Part shown: positions 52,014 through 60,376 of the stretch, piece by piece
How the letters are laid out: every line of letters starts with the position of its first letter
Position numbering within the stretch: the stretch's first letter is position 1
Source of the DNA: Allomuricauda sp.
Lineage (GTDB): Bacteria > Bacteroidota > Bacteroidia > Flavobacteriales > Flavobacteriaceae
Assembly (NCBI RefSeq): GCF_028280385.1
Contig: NZ_JANQLX010000015.1
Location: 248,001-312,000, forward strand
DNA: 64,000 nt
Direction: 5' to 3'
Program-made: the position numbers and the translations under genes
The notes under the pieces: generated by a model
The model's input: the letters and a program-made list of their open reading frames with translations, nothing else
Told to the model about the DNA's origin: nothing
Databases searched by the model: none

Positions 52014-52406
52014 ATGAGAAAGACAATTTCATTTTTGATCGTGGCATTGGTAACTGTGTTTTCCGTTGAGGCGCAGGACAAAATGGACCACAAAAACAGT
52101 GTAAAGACCATTGCCCTGGAACAGACATCGGGCGAATTTACCCAAAAGCAAATCACAGTTTCCGAAGGAACCTACGTATTTGATATTGCCAACAATGGCG
52201 TTGGACATGACGTGGGCTTTGTACTGGTGAAGAAAGGCCAGGACCTGAGCAAGCCGGAAAACCATATCCAAACGGCTTATGTGACCAAGCCTGTTAAAAC
52301 GGGAACTTCCCAAACATCAAAGCCAACCAAGCTTACCAAAGGAGAGTACATCTATTTCTGTCCCTTGAACCCAACATCTACGGATAATATTTTGACGGTG
52401 AAGTAA
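52014..52406 (+). CDS. exported cupredoxin-like protein
   Basis: 130-residue periplasmic protein with signal peptide MRKTISFLIVALVTVFSVEA (about 1-20). The rest is a plastocyanin-like Greek-key fold. Copper ligands are likely His in NGVGHDVGFVL and Cys in YIYFCPLNPTSTDN; a second His near the Cys is missing (CPLNP instead of CPxH), so a classical blue-copper site is uncertain. It is last in the AraC/CMD group and closed by a terminator. Confidence 0.82.
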   Translation: MRKTISFLIVALVTVFSVEAQDKMDHKNSVKTIALEQTSGEFTQKQITVSEGTYVFDIANNGVGHDVGFVLVKKGQDLSKPENHIQTAYVTKPVKTGTSQTSKPTKLTKGEYIYFCPLNPTSTDNILTVK

Positions 52407-52426
52407 GATTGGTGGTGTTAATTGAT

Positions 52427-52456
52427 AAAGGCCTCTTCCAAATGGAAGGGGCTTTT
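52427..52456 (+). terminator. terminator between cupredoxin and tetR-type genes
   Basis: AAAGGCCTCTTCC/GGAAGGGGCTTTT, 13 pairs with G-T pairs, 4-base loop, followed by ATTTTA. It overlaps the last bases of the convergent TetR gene. Confidence 0.75.
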
Positions 52457-53033
52457 ATTTTACCTCTGAGTTCATAAACAGGGCGGGGGCCATGTTTTTG
52501 GCCATGAATATGGGCCAATCGTTCTTGAACAGATAACTTTCAGTGATCGCACTTTCAAAGAGCAAGTAAATACCGCCAGAAATTTTCTCAATTTCCGCCT
52601 TGGAAACATTAATGATGTTCTCACCCACCACTTCGCCAAAAAACATTAGCAGTTCCTTTTTGTGCCTTTGGATTACCCCAATGAGTTTTTTCTGCTGGGG
52701 GGATAGCTCCCCAAAGGTTTTTAAGCTCCAGCATCCGTAAAAATTCTCCTCGCGGTAGAGGTCGCGAAGAAAATCAAAAATGGCCAAAAGTTGGTTTTTG
52801 CCCGACTTTCTCTTGGAAATAAAACTCTTTAACGACCCCAGCATTTGGTCGTGGCGTTGCTGGAGATAGGCAATACAGATATCTTCCTTGGATTTAAAGT
52901 GACTGTACAACGTAGCTTTGGCTATCCCACACTTCTCCACAATCTCATTGATCCCAGTGGAATTATAGCCGTTGACATAAAACAGGTTCCCTGCAGTGGT
53001 AATAATATGTTCATGAAGCTGAGGACGTTGCAC
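52455..53033 (-). CDS. TetR/AcrR family transcriptional regulator
   Basis: 192-residue repressor-type regulator. The N-terminal HTH is VNGYNSTGINEIVEKCGIAKATLYSHFKSKE-like at about 18-48, with the recognition helix KATLYSHFKSKEDICIAYL. The C-terminal ligand domain is not similar to one of known effector. The target is not obvious: divergent genes are absent and the neighbour upstream is dinB. It lies convergent to the cupredoxin gene. Confidence 0.93.
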   Translation of the reverse strand: MQRPQLHEHIITTAGNLFYVNGYNSTGINEIVEKCGIAKATLYSHFKSKEDICIAYLQQRHDQMLGSLKSFISKRKSGKNQLLAIFDFLRDLYREENFYGCWSLKTFGELSPQQKKLIGVIQRHKKELLMFFGEVVGENIINVSKAEIEKISGGIYLLFESAITESYLFKNDWPIFMAKNMAPALFMNSEVK

Positions 53034-53069
53034 GATAACAAATTAAACAAGAATGCCATGGCCAACAAA

Positions 53070-54170
53070 CTAAAAATCGAATTTTAGCTGAACTTGGACG
53101 GATTCTTTTTTAGGTTCTTCTTTTTTGCTTTCCGTGTTAAGGTTGGCTAGGGAGATTCCCAACAGTCTAACGGAGTTCTGTAGCTCTGACTGATATAACA
53201 GTTCCCGAGCGGTTTCCAAAATTAGCGATTTTTTGGCTACAAAATAAGGGAGGGTCTTGCTTCGCGTTTGAAGTGTAAAATCGCTATACTTGATTTTAAG
53301 GGTAATGGTCTTTCCTGCAATTTTGGATTGGGCCAAGCGGCGCTCAAGCTCTGTGGCAATATGGTCCAATTTTTCAAGCATAAATACCTCGCTGCTCAGA
53401 TTTTCACTAAAGGTACGTTCGGCCCCAACCGATTTGGGAATCCGGTGAGGTTTTACCTCGCTATTGTGCACTCCCCGTACCACATAATAGTAATAGCGCC
53501 CACTCTTGCCAAATTGCTGGTCTAAAAATTCGAGGGATTTTTGTTTGAGGTCCTTTCCTATAAAAATACCCAGCTTGTACATCTTCTCCGCGGTTACCTT
53601 ACCAACTCCATAAAATTTTCGGATGTCCAATTCCTCCAAGAAGGGAATGACCTCCTCTGGATTTACGGTTTTCTGGCCATTGGGCTTGTTGATATCACTG
53701 GCCACCTTGGCAATAAACTTATTTATGGATATACCTGCCGATGAGGTCAATCCTGTTTTTTCAAGAATCTTTTTTCGGATTTCCTTGGCGATCAAAGTGG
53801 CGGATGGATTCCCTTTTTTGTTTTGGGTCACATCAAGATAAGCTTCATCCAAAGACAGGGGCTCCACCAAATCCGTGTACTCAAAAAATACTTCACGGAT
53901 TTGATGCGATATTTCTTTATAACGGTCAAAACGTGGTCGTACAAAGATTAAATCAGGGCAATTTCGTTTGGCAATATAGCCCGCCATGGCACTTCTGACC
54001 CCAAATTTCCTAGCTTCATAGCTGGCCGCTGAAACCACGCCCCGTTTAGACCCACCACCAACAGCAATGGGCTTTCCCTTAAGCTCTGGATTGTCCCTTT
54101 GTTCCACGGAAGCATAAAAGGCATCCATGTCCACATGTATTATCTTTCGCAAGGGAATATCCAACTCCAT
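53070..54170 (-). CDS. dinB: DNA polymerase IV
   Basis: 366-residue Y-family translesion polymerase. Catalytic acids: HVDMDAFYASVEQRDNP (about 10-26) and LSLDEAYLDVT (about 105). The thumb and little-finger domains follow, with LTSSAGISINKFIAKVASDINKP and YGVGKVTAEKMYKLG for the thumb. The last 20 residues (KKESVQVQLKFDF) contain QVQLKFDF, a C-terminal clamp-binding-like segment. The ATG at 54170 is chosen over the frame start at 54206, which would run into the divergent cyth gene. It is divergent from that gene with 27 bases between starts. Confidence 0.95.
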   Translation of the reverse strand: MELDIPLRKIIHVDMDAFYASVEQRDNPELKGKPIAVGGGSKRGVVSAASYEARKFGVRSAMAGYIAKRNCPDLIFVRPRFDRYKEISHQIREVFFEYTDLVEPLSLDEAYLDVTQNKKGNPSATLIAKEIRKKILEKTGLTSSAGISINKFIAKVASDINKPNGQKTVNPEEVIPFLEELDIRKFYGVGKVTAEKMYKLGIFIGKDLKQKSLEFLDQQFGKSGRYYYYVVRGVHNSEVKPHRIPKSVGAERTFSENLSSEVFMLEKLDHIATELERRLAQSKIAGKTITLKIKYSDFTLQTRSKTLPYFVAKKSLILETARELLYQSELQNSVRLLGISLANLNTESKKEEPKKESVQVQLKFDF

Positions 54171-54197
54171 ACCCAAATTTAGGCTATATTTAGTTTG

Positions 54198-54671
54198 ATG
54201 GAACACTTGGAAATTGAGCGGAAGTTTTTAGTGAACTCCCCGGCATATAAAGATCAGGCCAGCTCCAAAATTAGAATTGTACAAGGCTTTTTAAATACGG
54301 ACCCTGAACGCACTGTCCGTGTAAGGATAAAGGACGACCAAGGCTATTTGACCGTCAAGGGGGCAAGTAACACAACGGGCACTACCCGATTTGAATGGGA
54401 AACGGAAATACCGGTGATTGAAGCTACCAATTTAATTGACCTGTGTGAGGATGTTATCCTTGAAAAAAATCGGTACAAGGTCCATTTTGGAAATCATGTT
54501 TTTGAAGTGGATGAGTTTCTGGGCGAGAACAAAGGACTTGTGGTGGCCGAAGTGGAACTACAACATGAAGATGAAGTTTTTGACAAGCCCAGTTGGCTGG
54601 CCAAGGAAGTTACCGGGGAGGTGAAATACTACAATTCCCAACTGAGCAAAAACCCATTCAAAGACTGGTAG
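54198..54671 (+). CDS. CYTH domain protein (inorganic triphosphatase-like)
   Basis: 157-residue triphosphate-tunnel metalloenzyme. The signature EIERKFLV (about 5-12) is followed by tunnel residues RTVRVRIKDD, YLTVKG and RFEWETEIP, and then FEVDEFLGENKGLVVAEVEL. It probably hydrolyses inorganic triphosphate or a related substrate. The ATG at 54198 is preferred to the TTG at 54195. Divergent from dinB. Confidence 0.93.
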   Translation: MEHLEIERKFLVNSPAYKDQASSKIRIVQGFLNTDPERTVRVRIKDDQGYLTVKGASNTTGTTRFEWETEIPVIEATNLIDLCEDVILEKNRYKVHFGNHVFEVDEFLGENKGLVVAEVELQHEDEVFDKPSWLAKEVTGEVKYYNSQLSKNPFKDW

Positions 54672-54708
54672 CATAACCTGTAGAGGGGAATTCGAGAATA
54701 TTTGCCGA

Positions 54709-55191
54709 CTATTTTTCTTTTATGGGAATCCAGATGTGCTCTTCTGAATTGGGATCGTTGTTTTTATACTTGTCTCCCAAAACCTCAAAATGGGGCCTGT
54801 TATCCAATTCGTATATGGATTTGGGGAGCCATTGTGCAAAAATGTACTGATAAATTGAGGGGTCTGAACTGGACCCCTTGTAATGGAAAACCGCATACAG
54901 CCCCGCTTCAAGTTCGAACCCTTCCATGTCTTCCGGAATCTGGTTGAGATGATCTACCTCTACGGAAGCCCATTTTTCAAAGGGGGATGCTGGTTTAAAC
55001 ACTTCGAAATAGGAAGGACTGTAAACCTGCATCGAAATAAAATCATCCGAAACCCGATTTTTTACCGTATTCGCCTTAGACCTAAAAGCTTTCCACAACA
55101 CATGGGTCTGGTTGTTGGCCAAACTCATTGTGAGGCGCATGCCAACCAATTTCTTGGCTTCAAGTAATTTGATTTCTGGTTCTAAAGGCAC
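54709..55191 (-). CDS. GyrI-like / effector-binding domain protein
   Basis: 160-residue protein with the GyrI-like (AraC effector-binding) fold of two tandem SHS2 units. It starts with EIKLLEAKKLVGMRLTMSLA, has WASVEVDHLNQIPEDMEGFE in the middle and ends in YKNNDPNSEEHIWIPIKEK, matching the family end (..EIWIPI). It binds small, mostly hydrophobic molecules; the ligand is unknown. It starts 10 bases after the pheS stop. Confidence 0.88.
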   Translation of the reverse strand: MPLEPEIKLLEAKKLVGMRLTMSLANNQTHVLWKAFRSKANTVKNRVSDDFISMQVYSPSYFEVFKPASPFEKWASVEVDHLNQIPEDMEGFELEAGLYAVFHYKGSSSDPSIYQYIFAQWLPKSIYELDNRPHFEVLGDKYKNNDPNSEEHIWIPIKEK

Positions 55192-55201
55192 CTAAATGGG
55201 A

Positions 55202-56221
55202 TTAAAGTGAGCCTTTGAACTGTTCCAGGAAGCGGATGTCGTTTTCACTGAGCAAACGAATATCTGAAATTTGGTGCAGCAATAGGGCTATACGATCTAT
55301 GCCCATCCCAAAGGCAAAGCCCGAATAGACTTCCGGGTCTATATTGCAATTCTGTAATACATTGGGATCTACCATTCCGCATCCCATAATTTCCAGCCAG
55401 CCTGTTCCCTTGGTCATCCTATAATCCGTCTCGGTTTCCAATCCCCAGTATACATCCACTTCGGCGCTGGGTTCCGTGAAAGGAAAATAGGAGGGGCGAA
55501 GCCTTATTTTGGATTTCCCGAACATTTCCGAGGTAAAATATTGCAGGGTCTGCTTTAAATCGGCAAAAGAGACATTCTTGTCCACATACAAACCCTCCAC
55601 TTGGTGGAAAAAACAATGTGATCGGGCCGAAATGGCCTCATTCCTATATACCCTTCCCGGGGAAATGGTACGAATGGGAGGTTGGTTGTTTTCCATATAG
55701 CGAACCTGGACGCTGGAGGTATGTGTGCGTAGCAATATATCCGGGTCGGTCTGAATAAAAAAAGTATCCTGCATATCCCTTGCCGGATGGTATTCCGGGA
55801 GGTTCAAGGCAGTGAAGTTGTGCCAGTCATCCTCAATCTCCGGTCCTTCGGAAACGTTGAAACCTATTCTCGAGAAAATATCGATTATTTGGTTTTTAAC
55901 GATGGATATGGGATGTCTTGCGCCCAAAGCGATGGGTTCTCCAGGACGGGTCAAATCGCCAAATTTACCAGCCGTCTCCGATTGGTTTTCCAATGCGGCC
56001 TTTAAAGCACTTACTTTGTTGGTTGCCGAAGACTTTAGTTGATTGATGACCTGCCCAAATTCCTTTTTTTGCTCGTTGGGGACATTCTTAAATTCAGCAA
56101 AGAAGGAGTTCAGTAATCCTTTTTTACCCAAATACTTAATTCGGAAAGCCTCAATTTCATCTTTGGAGACTGAAGTAAAATTCTCTACCTCAGTCAAATG
56201 CTCCTTAATGGTCTCAATCAT
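55202..56221 (-). CDS. pheS: phenylalanine-tRNA ligase alpha subunit
   Basis: 339-residue catalytic subunit of the class II enzyme that charges tRNA-Phe. Motif 2 includes [26 protein letters not shown] sequence (about 186-208), motif 3 is [10 protein letters not shown] near the end, and the N-terminal helical arm is KEIEA-like. The partner pheT is not in the window. The start overlaps the previous gene's stop by 8 bases. Confidence 0.97.
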   Translation of the reverse strand: MIETIKEHLTEVENFTSVSKDEIEAFRIKYLGKKGLLNSFFAEFKNVPNEQKKEFGQVINQLKSSATNKVSALKAALENQSETAGKFGDLTRPGEPIALGARHPISIVKNQIIDIFSRIGFNVSEGPEIEDDWHNFTALNLPEYHPARDMQDTFFIQTDPDILLRTHTSSVQVRYMENNQPPIRTISPGRVYRNEAISARSHCFFHQVEGLYVDKNVSFADLKQTLQYFTSEMFGKSKIRLRPSYFPFTEPSAEVDVYWGLETETDYRMTKGTGWLEIMGCGMVDPNVLQNCNIDPEVYSGFAFGMGIDRIALLLHQISDIRLLSENDIRFLEQFKGSL

Positions 56222-56930
56222 GTCTGTTGGCTGTATTGGCCGACAAATTTAGCAAATTGTCCTTGAATATATACGCTATTAGGAAATGTACTGCCACTCC
56301 CCCCAATAAATGCCAAAGCCAATGGGTGCCCATTGGTAGCAAGGTCTGCGTTAGGTCGATGCTCCTAAAGTAGATGGCCAAACCAAAAATGAGAAACACA
56401 AGGGCCACCAGACCTGTATTTTTCCATTGGGTTTTGTAGAGGTACCAGACCATGGGAAGCAATACGGTAAGCCCAGTAATCGCATAGCCAAGAGATATTC
56501 TTAATCCAGAGGGAATCGGGAGGATCCGAAGCAGATATGATGCTCCCAAAAACAGAATCAGCAACAATACCCGTTGCCACCAATGTTTGGTTATTTTAAA
56601 CACAAAATAAAAAACAAGGGTCATACAAAGGAACATAATGGGCATCCAATCCAACCTTAACCAAAACTCGTGACTTCTGGTAGCGTGGTACATGGTACCG
56701 CCCACATAGCTGAAGGCAATAACAGGGAGTACCCAAGACAGAAATAGGTGCTTTTTTGGATTTTTGTAGACTTTTAATCCCCAATAAATTACGATGACAA
56801 CAAAAATGAAATTGCTGTAGGTATTGAAGGGTTCCACCGGAAACCGACCGGCCATCGTTTCCAGATAAATGGGTCCCGAATCGTTCGGGAATTTGTCTGA
56901 TAGTTCCAAAAGAACCATAGGGTTGATCAA
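56214..56930 (-). CDS. ceramidase/CREST-like integral membrane protein
   Basis: 238-residue protein with seven predicted membrane helices. Putative metal-binding residues appear in the order of the CREST superfamily (alkaline ceramidases, PAQR, Per1): [17 protein letters not shown] with Ser and His, [10 protein letters not shown] with Asp, and [18 protein letters not shown] with HxxxH. It may hydrolyse a lipid amide. Sphingolipids occur in Bacteroidota, so a ceramide substrate is conceivable but not shown. It overlaps SulP upstream by four bases and pheS downstream by eight. Confidence 0.75.
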   Translation of the reverse strand: MINPMVLLELSDKFPNDSGPIYLETMAGRFPVEPFNTYSNFIFVVIVIYWGLKVYKNPKKHLFLSWVLPVIAFSYVGGTMYHATRSHEFWLRLDWMPIMFLCMTLVFYFVFKITKHWWQRVLLLILFLGASYLLRILPIPSGLRISLGYAITGLTVLLPMVWYLYKTQWKNTGLVALVFLIFGLAIYFRSIDLTQTLLPMGTHWLWHLLGGVAVHFLIAYIFKDNLLNLSANTANRHD

Positions 56931-58786
56931 ACTGTATAGGTGTCCTTTACATTATCCTTGATCCATTCCAAACAAGATTGAAAATCATCGAAAATGTTCT
57001 CACGAGGGATTAGATCAGGAATAATATCGATACGCTCCATCATATAATTGGGCTGATCCAAGATACCGACCAACATTACGTGGATTTCTTTTTTTCGAAG
57101 GTCTTGCAAGACATCTTCCATGGCATATAATCCGGATTGGTCCATGTACTGCATCCTATCCATTCTGATGACCACATTGGATGCCGTATCCGGAATTTGT
57201 TCCGCCAATTGTTGGAACTCACTGGTGGAACCGAAGAACAGGGGACCTTTAATGTGTTTTATAAAAACTTCCTCCCTTAATTTATTGGGGAAGTCCTTTT
57301 CATCCGCCCATGCTTCCTCCTTTAAGGGTTTTACATCCGATCGTTTTGCTGTGAGGTCGCCAATTTTTTTCATGAACATCAAGGAGGCGATCACCAGTCC
57401 TATTCCTACAGCATACACCAAGTTCCAGATGGATGAAAGCACCAACACAACCAACATAATGATGACCTCGGAACTCAATTTTATGGGACCAAGGCTAATG
57501 TCTTTGGGTAAATAGGGAATGGCCCTTAGGCCTTTGTAGTCCATCACCCCAATACCCACCGTAACAAGGATGCCTGCAAGTACTGCAGCAGGAATCTGGG
57601 AAGCTATGGGACCCAAAGCCAGTAAAATGACCAACAACAAAACACCGGCAATCATACCGGAGAGTCGAGTTTTCCCCCCTGAATTGATGTTCACCACCGT
57701 ACGGATAGTGGCACCTGCACCTGGGATTCCCCCAAAAAATGCTGCGATACTGTTTCCGATTCCCTGGCCCACCAACTCTTTGTTGGGCTTGTGCTTGGTC
57801 TGTGTCATATTATCCGCTACCACAGAAGTCAAGAGGGAGTCAATGGCACCAAGAAGCGCCAAAGTGAGGGCCGTAAAAAAATAGGGGGTCAACTGCGAAA
57901 GTTTAAATTCTGTAAATATACTGAGCTGTGGTATGGGGAGTCCTTCGGGAATTTTTTCAATAGGGCGATAATCAAGCCCAAATGCTACAGCAGCCCCTGA
58001 GACCACAATGAGGGATACCAAGGTGCTTGGAACAGCGGTTGTAATGCGTTTGAACCCATAAATTATAAATATGGTGGCAAGGGCCAGTGCCAGCTCCAAC
58101 CAACTAATGTTTCGCAAGGCCCTGCCCAATACCTTAAAGGTTCCCAAAACCCCGGAAGCATCTTTTGCCGCCAAAGTTTTGGCTTCCTTGAGCATGTCTG
58201 CCTCTGTGATTTTCCCAGCGCGTTTAATGGTTTCCTCAAAATCCTCCAGCACCAAAATGCCCTCTCCGGCTTCTTCCTTTAAAATATTTTCCAGGATTTC
58301 CTCCTCGGCCTCTGCCTTAAATTGATTCACATATTCTTCATCTTCCTTAGGATAATATCCAACAGCGGGGAGAATTTGCGTCACTAGTATGATCACTCCA
58401 ATGGCGGTCATAAACCCGGAGACCACCGGATAGGGAATGTACTTGATATATTTTCCAAGCCCAATAAGCCCTAATCCAATTTGCATGATACCGGCCAGCA
58501 GGAATACGGCCAATATAATGGGAAGGGCTTTGTTCACATCACCATCATGCACCGCCAAAATCCCCGCAATAATCACCATACTTACAGCGGTCATGGGTGC
58601 TGTGGGACCGGAAATTTGCGTGTTGGTTCCTCCAAAAAGAGCAGCAAAAAAGCTGATAAAAATAGCTCCGTACAGACCTGCACTGGGGCCAAGACCGGAA
58701 CTAACACCAAAGGCAAGGGCCAATGGAAGGGCTACAATTCCAGCGGTAATACCACCAAATAGGTCCCCTCTAAAATGCTTGAACAT
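56927..58786 (-). CDS. SulP family anion transporter with STAS domain, long form
   Basis: 619-residue inner-membrane anion transporter. The SLC26/SulP transport core lies at about 1-500 (GGITAGIVALPLALAFGVSSGLGPSAGLYGA-type opening; FFGGIPGAGATIRTVVNINSGG). The STAS domain lies at about 500-615 (NVVIRMDRMQYMDQSGLYAMED). An extra, acidic, mostly helical insertion of about 90 residues (about 137-230) is found between two membrane helices where the paralogue at 60377 has about 45. Bicarbonate is a likely substrate because carbonic anhydrase is two steps away, but sulfate is possible. Confidence 0.92.
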   Translation of the reverse strand: MFKHFRGDLFGGITAGIVALPLALAFGVSSGLGPSAGLYGAIFISFFAALFGGTNTQISGPTAPMTAVSMVIIAGILAVHDGDVNKALPIILAVFLLAGIMQIGLGLIGLGKYIKYIPYPVVSGFMTAIGVIILVTQILPAVGYYPKEDEEYVNQFKAEAEEEILENILKEEAGEGILVLEDFEETIKRAGKITEADMLKEAKTLAAKDASGVLGTFKVLGRALRNISWLELALALATIFIIYGFKRITTAVPSTLVSLIVVSGAAVAFGLDYRPIEKIPEGLPIPQLSIFTEFKLSQLTPYFFTALTLALLGAIDSLLTSVVADNMTQTKHKPNKELVGQGIGNSIAAFFGGIPGAGATIRTVVNINSGGKTRLSGMIAGVLLLVILLALGPIASQIPAAVLAGILVTVGIGVMDYKGLRAIPYLPKDISLGPIKLSSEVIIMLVVLVLSSIWNLVYAVGIGLVIASLMFMKKIGDLTAKRSDVKPLKEEAWADEKDFPNKLREEVFIKHIKGPLFFGSTSEFQQLAEQIPDTASNVVIRMDRMQYMDQSGLYAMEDVLQDLRKKEIHVMLVGILDQPNYMMERIDIIPDLIPRENIFDDFQSCLEWIKDNVKDTYTV

Positions 58787-58839
58787 ACCAAACAGTCGAT
58801 TAGTTGTTGAAATTAATGTAAGATAGGAAATTTGAAATA

Positions 58840-58875
58840 CTAAAAAAGGCCAATGTTATGTTAAACACTGGCCTT
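58840..58875 (-). terminator. terminator of carbonic anhydrase gene
   Basis: On the minus strand AAGGCCAGTGTT/AACATTGGCCTT (12 pairs, one G-T), 6-base loop, tail TTTTTTAG. Confidence 0.92.
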
Positions 58876-58897
58876 GTAACTTTTGATGGGACTGATG

Positions 58898-59524
58898 TTA
58901 CATATAGCTCACCTTGCCGTTGGAGATGTCGTACATTCCACCCACAATTAGAATTTCACCATTGTCTTCCATTTCCTTTAAGACCGGACTTTGGGTTCTT
59001 ATGTGGTCCATGGTAAGTTGTACATTCTTTACGGCTACGGAATTGACAAAATCCAAGTTTTTGGAAGTCCGTTCGGCGGCATCGGATGGTTCGGTCACCC
59101 CGTTTACCGCGGGCTTGATTTTGCTCAACAACTCGGTCAGATTTCCCATTTTGGCATCGTCGCATGCACCTTTAACGGCACCGCAAGCGGTGTGGCCCAG
59201 AACAACAATGATCTTGGTGCCTGCCAGCTTACAGGCAAACTCCATACTGCCCAGGATATCTGCATTGACTATGTTTCCGGCGACCCTTGCGCTAAAAATA
59301 TCGCCAACTCCCTGATCAAATATAAGCTCTGCAGAAACCCTTGAATCTATACAGCTCAAAATTGTGGCAAAGGGATACTGTCCAGAAGCGGTCTGGGCTA
59401 CCTGTTCCAATAGGTCCCTACTGGCCTGGTTTTTTTCTACAAAGCGGTCATTGCCTTCTTTTAATAAATCCCAGGCCGCCTGTGGTGTCAATGCAGCCTG
59501 GGTCTCTTTAGTCTGTGTTATCAT
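58898..59524 (-). CDS. beta-carbonic anhydrase
   Basis: 208-residue zinc enzyme for CO2/bicarbonate interconversion. The zinc ligands are Cys58 (SCIDSRV), His111 and Cys114 (VLGHTACGAVKG), with the Asp60-Arg62 dyad. Residues 24-60 form the helical arm. No signal peptide: cytoplasmic. It sits between a USP-type gene and a SulP transporter, 12 bases after the USP gene, and probably hydrates or dehydrates the imported bicarbonate. Confidence 0.96.
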   Translation of the reverse strand: MITQTKETQAALTPQAAWDLLKEGNDRFVEKNQASRDLLEQVAQTASGQYPFATILSCIDSRVSAELIFDQGVGDIFSARVAGNIVNADILGSMEFACKLAGTKIIVVLGHTACGAVKGACDDAKMGNLTELLSKIKPAVNGVTEPSDAAERTSKNLDFVNSVAVKNVQLTMDHIRTQSPVLKEMEDNGEILIVGGMYDISNGKVSYM

Positions 59525-59536
59525 AATGTGGTGTTG

Positions 59537-60361
59537 TTATCCTTGATTAATTGCGTTGGAAAATGCTCTTTTCCTCCTACCCGCCAAGAGGAAGGGCACT
59601 TTAAATTTACCAATTACATTTTTAACATCGATATTGGACTGGGAAGCTTGCTCCAAATCCAAGTACAACAAATCCACATTGGTCCTGTTCAAATAGGTGG
59701 CCATGTTGTTAATGGCACTGTCCTGGGGTTCAAAAACATATTCCACCATGGGTTGCCCCGCAGCTGTTTTTTGGGTAGCTGTATTATCGCGATTGGCTAT
59801 TTTAAATGATTTTAGCGGACGTTTACTTTGTTTTAAAAGCTCTTCCATAAGGCCAAGGTCCAAGGTATCTGCGGACCCATTAAGTACCCCAAGCGATAGT
59901 TCCTCGGTTTTTGCAAGGGCCTGCTCATGGGATGCGATGATTACCAAGCCGTCGTAATTGGACATCACAAATTTGGTGATACTGTCTCCCAAAAATTTAA
60001 TGGGCTTGGACTTTCGTTGTCCAAGTACAATGATATCAGGGCGCAATTCGTCAATTCGCTTGGAAATTTCCTCTTTTACATTTCCCACCTTGAAAGAGGC
60101 ATCCACAGCAATCCCAAAGTCTTCTTCAATGGGCTTCAGTAGTTGCTTAATATGCTTTTTGGTTTTGGTGTAGGTGTCGTTAATGGACCTCACCGCGGAC
60201 AATTGGTTGTCTTGCTTTACCACAACCAAAGGTTGTTTTACATGCAAGAGGGCAATATCCCCGCCAATCATTTTGGCCAGACTGGCCGTGTTTTTTAAAA
60301 TGGTCTCGGTAGATTTCCTTAAATCTGAAAGCACGAGTATTCTATAGTTCTTATTTTCCAT
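59537..60361 (-). CDS. universal stress protein family, two-domain
   Basis: 274-residue protein with a first UspA domain (MENKNYRILVLSDLRKSTETI, ending in FLGDSITKFVMSNYDGLVIIA) and a weaker second half. The glycine loop of the ATP site reads FLGDSITK, so nucleotide binding is questionable. USP proteins bound to SulP transporters are known from cyanobacteria and others as possible regulators. It lies 15 bases after a SulP gene and 12 bases before the carbonic anhydrase gene. Confidence 0.85.
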   Translation of the reverse strand: MENKNYRILVLSDLRKSTETILKNTASLAKMIGGDIALLHVKQPLVVVKQDNQLSAVRSINDTYTKTKKHIKQLLKPIEEDFGIAVDASFKVGNVKEEISKRIDELRPDIIVLGQRKSKPIKFLGDSITKFVMSNYDGLVIIASHEQALAKTEELSLGVLNGSADTLDLGLMEELLKQSKRPLKSFKIANRDNTATQKTAAGQPMVEYVFEPQDSAINNMATYLNRTNVDLLYLDLEQASQSNIDVKNVIGKFKVPFLLAGRRKRAFSNAINQG

Positions 60362-60376
60362 GATATTTTTTTTAGT

